A stretch of DNA of 26,072 nucleotides from Gryganskiella cystojenkinii. Lineage: Eukaryota; Mortierellomycota; Mortierellomycetes; Mortierellales; Mortierellaceae. The notes under the pieces were generated by a model, which made no database searches, was not told the origin of the DNA, and saw only the letters and a program-made list of their open reading frames with translations. Of the stretch, positions 26,062 through 26,072 are shown in pieces (the stretch's first letter is position 1; each line of letters begins with the position of its first letter). The DNA lies in NCBI GenBank assembly GCA_015852425.1, contig JAAAIG010000001.1:57396-83467 (forward strand), written 5' to 3'. A program made the position numbers and the translations under genes.

Positions 26062-26072
26062 AGACAAAAAAA

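Overview
The window looks like nuclear DNA of a filamentous fungus, most likely an early-diverging one of the Mortierella type (Mortierellomycotina). The evidence is short GT-AG introns (about 65 to 260 nt) with GTAAGT-like donors, pyrimidine-rich leaders, eukaryotic gene families (mitochondrial dihydrolipoamide dehydrogenase, a BCS1-type AAA protein, a full-length ABCC transporter with TMD0), and long intronless F-box/leucine-rich-repeat genes in tandem. The lineage call is an inference; the fungal, intron-containing nature is seen directly. No tRNA, rRNA, CRISPR array or transposase gene was found.

Layout. At the left edge (1-263, minus) is a TATA box plus the probable leader exon of a gene lying outside the window. 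Next are three minus-strand genes: dihydrolipoamide dehydrogenase (7 exons, 737-3291), a small secreted cysteine-rich protein (4640-5281), and a SAP-like/SPKK/multi-pass membrane protein (5 exons, 5950-7771). The last is divergent, across a shared 545-bp promoter region, from a plus-strand METTL21-type lysine methyltransferase (2 exons, 8317-9558). A 0.94-kb gap follows that contains an imperfect foldback element (about 9805-10011) and the TATA promoter of a BCS1-like AAA ATPase (4 exons, 10497-12618). Then comes a 1616-residue ABCC transporter (9 exons, 13018-18712) and a head-to-tail pair of F-box/LRR-type proteins (19147-22326 and 22709-25951). The pair shares not only coding sequence but also leader segments. 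The right edge carries a cluster of TTCnnGAA dyads that may belong to the next promoter.

How the genes relate. This is ordinary eukaryotic gene order, not an operon, and I see no single pathway. DLD and the BCS1-like protein are both expected in mitochondria. The ABCC protein is expected in the vacuolar or plasma membrane, and the F-box proteins in SCF ubiquitin ligases. All splice models were checked for reading frame: the summed exon lengths are multiples of three and the junction codons rebuild conserved motifs. For the ABCC gene this exposes a first exon and a 50-nt exon that a simple ORF view would miss.

I did not find a convincing new multi-gene system. The points most worth a second look are the foldback element, the possible nuclear-envelope protein, the F-box tandem with its duplicated leader, the insertion in the second nucleotide-binding domain of the ABCC protein, and the secreted cysteine-rich protein.
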